Assembly (NCBI GenBank): GCA_028291055.1
Contig: JAQGIP010000077.1
Coordinates: 1-64,000, forward strand
Reading direction: 5' to 3'
DNA: 64,000 nt
From: Caulobacter sp.
GTDB lineage: Bacteria > Pseudomonadota > Alphaproteobacteria > Caulobacterales > Caulobacteraceae
Part shown: in pieces, positions 61,129 through 64,000 of the stretch
Position numbering within the stretch: position 1 is the stretch's first letter
How the letters are laid out: the number at the start of each line of letters is the position of its first letter
Program-made: the position numbers and the translations under genes
Notes under the pieces: generated by a model
Told to the model about the DNA's origin: nothing
Database searches by the model: none
The model's input: only the letters and a program-made list of their open reading frames with translations

Positions 61129-62766
61129 CTAGTGCGAGATCCGCAGGTTCTCGATGGAGCCGGCGATGGAGCTGAAGGCGGCGGTGATGTTGGCCGAGCT
61201 GGTGACGTCGTAATAGTGGTTGGCGTCGGCGGCGCAGTAGGTCAGCAGGGCCTTGGACGAGGTCGAGACCATCACCCCCACCGAATAGATGACGATGTCC
61301 TTGGCCTTCATGTTGTCGCACAGCAGCTTCAGCCGGTTGTCGATGGCCGTGGTGCGCGTGGCCTCGTTGCTGGAGGTCGTGCCCAGGCGGTTTTGCCAGA
61401 TGTAGCCGTAGTCCTCGTAGTAGCTGTCGTTGTCGTTCGAATTGGACGTGAAGGTGTTGTCGCCGTCGGTCATCAGGATGGCGATCTTGGTGGTCTTGGC
61501 GGTGCCGTAGGCCACCCCGTCGGAGAAGGGCGCGTTGGGCGACAGCACGTGCCAGCCCCAGATGAGACCCGACGGCACGTGGGTTTCCCCCACCGCGGTC
61601 ATGGCGTTGATCGACGTCTTCAGCGCGCTCCAGTTCTCGGTCAGGCGCATCAGCGGCTGCATCGAACAGCCCGCGTTGGGGCCGTAGGTGTAGCCGGTGG
61701 AGCTGTTGGTCCCGCTCTTCGGGGCGACGGTGTATTTGGTGATGTCGCCCTGGGGCACCTTCCAGTTGGTGGTGCTGAATTTCTTGTCGGTCAGGTAGTT
61801 GTTGTAGAAGGTCCCGAAGTCGCCGTTCTTGTTGCTGGACTGCGAGGGCGTGTCGGGCTCGTCGGGCCAGAAGTAGGGCGCGAACAGGGTCGCCGGCGTG
61901 GCGGCGTTGGGCGCCGTATCCTGGACGTCATAGGGTGCGGGGCGCACCTCGACGCAACCGGACCAGGTGACGCCCATCTGGGTCAGCAGGGTGAAGCGGT
62001 TGGCGTGCTGGGTGCCGCTGGCCGTGGTGAAGATCTGGTCGTTGACGGGCGAGGCGCCGGCCGTGTCCATCCACCAGGCGGTCTTGTAGGTGGCGACCTC
62101 GGCGGACGAGCCGATGCGCACGGCCATGGAGAAGGGCACCAGGCCGATCTTCACCGGGTGCGGCTCGGTCGAGCGCGCGGCGGCGGTCGACAGGGTGTCG
62201 ACCAGGTTGGTGGCGGCGACCTTCAGGTTCACCAGCTTGTTGTTGCTGGCCATGGAGCCGGTGTTGTCCAGCACCATCACCACTTCCAGCTTGTTGATCG
62301 AGCGCACGACTTCGGACTCCGCGCCCACGGTCATGTCGCCGTTCAGCCAGAGATTGGCGATGATCGGCTTGACCTTCAGGGTCGCCGTGCCGATCACTGT
62401 GGAGCCGCTGGCGTGGAAGTCGGAGGCGGTGAGGGTGGCGTCCTTGAGGCCTGTCAGCTGGCCGCCCAGGGCGGCGTCGCCGATGGTCTTGAGCTGGGGG
62501 TCGGTGGTGGCCGACGAGCGCGCCGCCATCAGGGTCGCGGCGTCCAGGGCGTCCTGAAGCTGCTTGCGCTGGGTCGAGGCGCGGTCAACGTCGACCAGGC
62601 CGAACGACAGGACGGCCAGCGGCAGGGCCATGACGGCGAACTGCACGGCCACGGCGCCGCGTTTGGCGCGCGCGAAATCGTTCAGCTGATGACCGAACGC
62701 CCGCACCAGACGGGCCCAGTCCAGACGGGCCCGGTCCAGACGGGCAAGTCCCGAAATACGCCCCAT
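61129..62766 (-). CDS. TadG-like pilus-type protein with von Willebrand factor A domain
   Basis: The 545-residue protein starts with a basic region and then a TadE/TadG-like membrane anchor (RAKRGAVAVQFAVMALPLAVLSFGLVDVDRA). A VWA domain follows, with the metal site DNTGSM in VVMVLDNTGSMASNN and the later ILMTDGDNTF. The C-terminal part (DIVIYSVGVMV, YYDVTSSANITAAFSSIAG) also fits VWA. TadG-like proteins anchor or help assemble Tad/Flp pili, but no other tad genes are here. The first 20 residues contain the pentad repeat LARLD-RARLD-WARLV from three 15-bp DNA repeats. The ATG at 62766 is the only start before the anchor. Confidence 0.88.
   Translation of the reverse strand: MGRISGLARLDRARLDWARLVRAFGHQLNDFARAKRGAVAVQFAVMALPLAVLSFGLVDVDRASTQRKQLQDALDAATLMAARSSATTDPQLKTIGDAALGGQLTGLKDATLTASDFHASGSTVIGTATLKVKPIIANLWLNGDMTVGAESEVVRSINKLEVVMVLDNTGSMASNNKLVNLKVAATNLVDTLSTAAARSTEPHPVKIGLVPFSMAVRIGSSAEVATYKTAWWMDTAGASPVNDQIFTTASGTQHANRFTLLTQMGVTWSGCVEVRPAPYDVQDTAPNAATPATLFAPYFWPDEPDTPSQSSNKNGDFGTFYNNYLTDKKFSTTNWKVPQGDITKYTVAPKSGTNSSTGYTYGPNAGCSMQPLMRLTENWSALKTSINAMTAVGETHVPSGLIWGWHVLSPNAPFSDGVAYGTAKTTKIAILMTDGDNTFTSNSNDNDSYYEDYGYIWQNRLGTTSSNEATRTTAIDNRLKLLCDNMKAKDIVIYSVGVMVSTSSKALLTYCAADANHYYDVTSSANITAAFSSIAGSIENLRISH
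62706..62750. repeat. Three tandem 15-bp repeats in the TadG-like gene
   Basis: CCAGACGGGCCCAGT, CCAGACGGGCCCGGT and CCAGACGGGCAAGTC lie head to tail at 62706, 62721 and 62736. They are in frame and encode five-residue repeats near the N-terminus of the TadG-like protein, so unit gain or loss would not break the frame. Confidence 0.8.
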
Positions 62767-62981
62767 CTCACTACTCCGGCGCCGCGCACGAGTTCGCCCG
62801 CGGTCGTTACGGGTAGAATGGGGTCAACGCGGTAAACGAAGGGGCCAACAAGGATGGTGAACGGCCAAATTGCCGCACACGGACAGGCGGTTAAGGGTGA
62901 AGGCCGCCTGTCGGGAGAGCCGGGGCGGCCGCCGCCTCCCCCACAGCGGGAAAAACGGCGGCGCTTGTTAAGGCTGGCTGT

Positions 62982-64000
62982 TTACCAGCCGCACTTCTGG
63001 CCCTTGGTTTCCTTCTTCAGCCATACGGTCAGCGGCGCGAAATAGTCGGAGATGGCGCTGGCATCGAGATCCTTCTCGCCGGTGAAGGCTTCCAGCGCCT
63101 CGGGCCAGGGCCGCGACTGGCCCATGGCCAGCATGGTGTTGAACTTCGCCCCGACCGCCTTGTTGCCGTAGACGGAGCAGCGGTTCAGCGGCCCCTTCCA
63201 GCCGGCCTGGCGGCAGGCGGCGCGGTAGAACTGGTACTCATAAATGTCGGCCAGGAAGTAGCGCATGTAGGGCGTCGAATCGGCCACGTGGTATTTGGCG
63301 CCCGGATCGAAGGCGTCGGCCGGGCGCGGGCCCGGCGGGGTGATGCCCTGGTATTTGGTGCGCAGCGCCCACCAGGCCTCGTTGTAGTGGGCCGGGTCGA
63401 CCTTGCCGGAGAAGACCTCCCAGCGCCATTTGTCGACCAGCAGGCCGAAGGGCAGGAAGGCCACCTTGTCCAGCGCGCGCTTGAGCAGGAAGGGGATGTC
63501 GGCGTCCGGCCCCGGCACGGTGTCGATCAGGCCGATCTGCTTCAGATAGGTGGGGGTGAGCGCATTCATGCCGGCGAAGTCGCCGATGGCCTCGTGGAAG
63601 CCGTCGTTCGCGCCGTTCTTGAACAGGAACGGTTGGTTGGCGTAGGCGCGCTGGTACATGTTGTGGCCCAGCTCGTGGTGGACGGTGAAGAAGTCGTCCT
63701 CGTTGACCCGGGCGCACATCTTGATGCGCACGTCCTTGTCGTTGTCCACGTCCCAGGCCGAGGCGTGGCAGACCACCTCGCGGTCGCGCGGGCGGGTGAT
63801 CTGGGAGCGTTTCCAGAAGGTCTCGGGCAGCGGGTCGAAGCCAAGCGAGGTGTAGAAGCCCTCGCCCGTCTTCATCAGCTTGATGGCGTCGAAGCTGTTG
63901 GCGGTCAGCCGTTCGGTGAGGTCGTAGCCCAGCCCGGGGCTGTCGGTCGGTTTGACGATGTCATAGATGTTGCCCCATTCCTGGGCCCACATGTTGCCGG
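62982..64000 (-). CDS. M2-family peptidyl-dipeptidase (angiotensin-converting-enzyme-like), N-terminus outside window
   Basis: The visible 339 C-terminal codons carry the ACE/M2 catalytic core: GNMWAQEWGN near the edge, the zinc motif HHELGHNMYQRAY, GANDGFHEAIGDF with the third ligand glutamate, and YHVADSTPYMRYFLADIYEYQFY. The family removes dipeptides from peptide C-termini; bacterial members are normally exported, but the signal peptide would lie beyond the window. A full protein would be about 600 residues. Two cysteines in YRAACRQAGWKGPLNRCSVY could form the disulfide known in this family. The stop at 62982 lies 215 bp from the TadG-like gene; the gap holds nothing recognisable. Confidence 0.94.
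   Translation of the reverse strand, partial: GNMWAQEWGNIYDIVKPTDSPGLGYDLTERLTANSFDAIKLMKTGEGFYTSLGFDPLPETFWKRSQITRPRDREVVCHASAWDVDNDKDVRIKMCARVNEDDFFTVHHELGHNMYQRAYANQPFLFKNGANDGFHEAIGDFAGMNALTPTYLKQIGLIDTVPGPDADIPFLLKRALDKVAFLPFGLLVDKWRWEVFSGKVDPAHYNEAWWALRTKYQGITPPGPRPADAFDPGAKYHVADSTPYMRYFLADIYEYQFYRAACRQAGWKGPLNRCSVYGNKAVGAKFNTMLAMGQSRPWPEALEAFTGEKDLDASAISDYFAPLTVWLKKETKGQKCGW

Noticed and set aside
62854-63045. Plus-strand 63-codon frame between the TadG-like gene and the M2 peptidase
   Set aside because: It runs into the 3' end of the M2 peptidase on the other strand, is Pro/Arg-rich and has no ribosome-binding site of note.

Overview
This is a high-GC chromosomal segment with very strong G/C preference at third codon positions. 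The gene content suggests an alphaproteobacterium, most likely Caulobacteraceae (Caulobacter or Phenylobacterium). Pointers are several TonB-dependent receptors, a SapC-family protein, a PutA without a DNA-binding domain next to an Lrp-type PutR, an alphaproteobacterial-type HisRS, and the hisS-hisZ-hisG order. No rRNA, tRNA, CRISPR array, phage or insertion sequence was recognised. It reads as ordinary chromosome with about 45 genes, and the less ordinary content lies in the intergenic DNA.

Layout. 1-4.6 kb: class Ia ribonucleotide reductase, with nrdB (cut by the window edge) and nrdA on the minus strand separated by a GST and an exported protein; each nrd gene has its own pair of NrdR-like boxes. 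4.6-5.7 kb: a yybP-ykoY-type (Mn2+) riboswitch before a GDT1/UPF0016 cation exporter. 5.8-9.5 kb: divergent putA/putR. 9.8-13.2 kb: an OmpA-like protein and a CPA2 antiporter. 13.3-17.8 kb: a plus-strand copper-type operon (DUF2946, TonB receptor, YcnI, PCuAC, lipoprotein). 17.9-24 kb: an acyl-CoA synthetase and two tandem M13 metallopeptidases. 24.3-27.9 kb: hisS-hisZ-hisG. 28-38 kb: pgi, a DsbD/ScsB-like reductase, an MDR oxidoreductase, small hypotheticals, a dienelactone hydrolase, rsgA and a SapC protein. 38-49 kb: a MaoC hydratase, two TonB receptors, a class A acid phosphatase, aguA-aguB and a GT39-like transferase. 49-53 kb: scoA-scoB and kefF-kefC. 53.3-56.7 kb: a TetR/HlyD/MFS export system. 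56.8-64 kb: a 2OG-Fe(II) oxygenase, a hybrid histidine kinase, a UVR-domain protein, a TadG-like von Willebrand protein and a partial ACE-like M2 peptidase.

Genes that work together: NrdA/NrdB with NrdR control of dNTP supply; riboswitch plus exporter for manganese homeostasis; PutR/PutA for proline catabolism; HisG/HisZ for the first step of histidine synthesis with HisS for its charging; AguA/AguB converting agmatine to putrescine; ScoA/ScoB as one CoA-transferase; KefF/KefC as a regulated K+ efflux unit; TetR/HlyD/MFS as a drug-efflux module.

The most unusual material is the dispersed repeat content. One element occurs twice 43 kb apart with four 13-bp units in alternating orientation and near-identical spacing. 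A family of long palindromes fills the gaps between genes; the best copy carries compensated stem changes between its two arms. Other families are a CACGAAGG palindrome (two copies) and a GAGC(N)GCTC alphaproteobacterial palindrome. I found no convincing new multi-gene defence or biosynthetic system.
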